From Monoplex corrugatus (taxonomy: Eukaryota; Mollusca; Gastropoda; Littorinimorpha; Ranellidae), in contig JAPXFY010000023.1 in assembly GCA_030674185.1 (NCBI GenBank), positions 16,134,686 to 16,198,685 on the forward strand: DNA of 64,000 nucleotides. Reading direction: 5' to 3'. The position numbers and the translations under genes were made by a program. Under the pieces are notes generated by a model. It did no database searches and had not been told where the DNA came from. It was given only the letters and a program-made list of their open reading frames with translations. Shown one piece after another: positions 63,574 through 64,000 of this stretch (positions are counted from its first letter, which is position 1; each line of letters opens with the position of its first letter).

Positions 63574-64000
63574 CCTATCAGTTAACATCAGAAAGAGAGT
63601 CCTTGATAGAACCAATACTGTTGTACGGATGCGAGGCGTGGACAGTCAGTAAGCAAAGCCAGAGCAGGATCGAGGCAGCCGAGATGTGGTTTCTCAGAAG
63701 AATGTTGAGAGTTCCATGGACAGCAAAGAAAACAAACGAGACAGTCTTAATGGAGGCAGACACAAGTAGATCACTCATAAGGAAGATTAGGAAAAGACAA
63801 GCAACATTTATAGGCCATTTTATGAGGAAGGGGGATTTGGAGCACCTGGTCACAACGGGGAAGCTGGAGGGAAAGAGAGCACCAGGTAGACCCAGGGAGA
63901 GAATGCTGGACGGACTTGCAGAGTGGCTGGGGATGAGGAGGGTGGGGGAGATGCTGGGGGCAACGAGAGATAGAGATGGTTGGAAGTCCATGGTCGCCAA
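63574..64000 (+). mobile_element. RTE-like LINE 3' fragment, truncated by window end
   Basis: From ATGCCTATCAGTTAACATCAG it follows 43242-43700 of the other copy closely, with a 9-bp deletion after GTCCTTGA. It encodes LLYGCEAWTVSKQSQSRIEA, RQATFIGHFMRKGDLEHLV and the C-terminus. Confidence 0.88.

Overview
This is a stretch of animal nuclear genome. It has a spliced, intron-rich gene for an RNA-binding protein, the 5' half of a second spliced gene, and a very high load of transposons, minisatellites and dinucleotide repeats. The mix of elements (mariner, several piggyBac families, CR1-, L2- and RTE-like LINEs, a two-zinc-knuckle Ty3/Gypsy element, retroposon tails followed by (AC)n) suggests a lophotrochozoan, most likely a mollusc. 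The taxon is an inference and was not tested.

Left third (1-20.4 kb): one gene on the minus strand encodes a complete hnRNP A/B-type protein of 332 aa. It has two RRM domains and a Gly-rich tail in nine coding exons, all phase-compatible, from ATG at 20196 to stop at 2194. Its introns are crowded with TTAA-type elements. Two are internally deleted piggyBac copies, and one of these is split by an apparently intact mariner. A third is an 880-bp TTAA element with a perfect terminal repeat. There is also an apparently intact two-exon piggyBac transposase that lies between two pieces of a CR1-like LINE, plus palindromic mini-elements. A likely bidirectional promoter with CCAAT, E-box and CRE motifs lies at 20.3-20.4 kb.

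Middle (20.4-49.6 kb): mostly non-genic repeats. These are a degraded RTE-like LINE, a 43-bp minisatellite (24.9-26.3 kb), an 8.8-kb block of three related satellites (28.9-37.7 kb) invaded by an L2-like LINE, many (CA)n/(GA)n tracts, a piggyBac-like element with palindromic subterminal repeats, a 5'-truncated LINE with a 12-bp target-site duplication, and a 4-kb array of about 47-bp units. A second, nearly identical L2-like LINE has a paralogous empty site in this same window.

Right third (49.9-64 kb): three phase-compatible plus-strand exons (49932-50004, 51501-51653, 61539-61734) appear to form the first 140 codons of a Golgi type II carbohydrate sulfotransferase. They supply a signal anchor, a stem and a PAPS-binding motif, and the gene runs off the window. 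Its large intron 2 holds an antisense Ty3/Gypsy retrotransposon with recognisable gag, protease, RT, RNase H and integrase, broken by a stop codon, a frame change and a 44-bp insertion. More LINE fragments and low-complexity tracts fill the rest. No rRNA, tRNA or CRISPR array was found. All exon models rest on splice consensus, phase and homology by eye, and no search was run.
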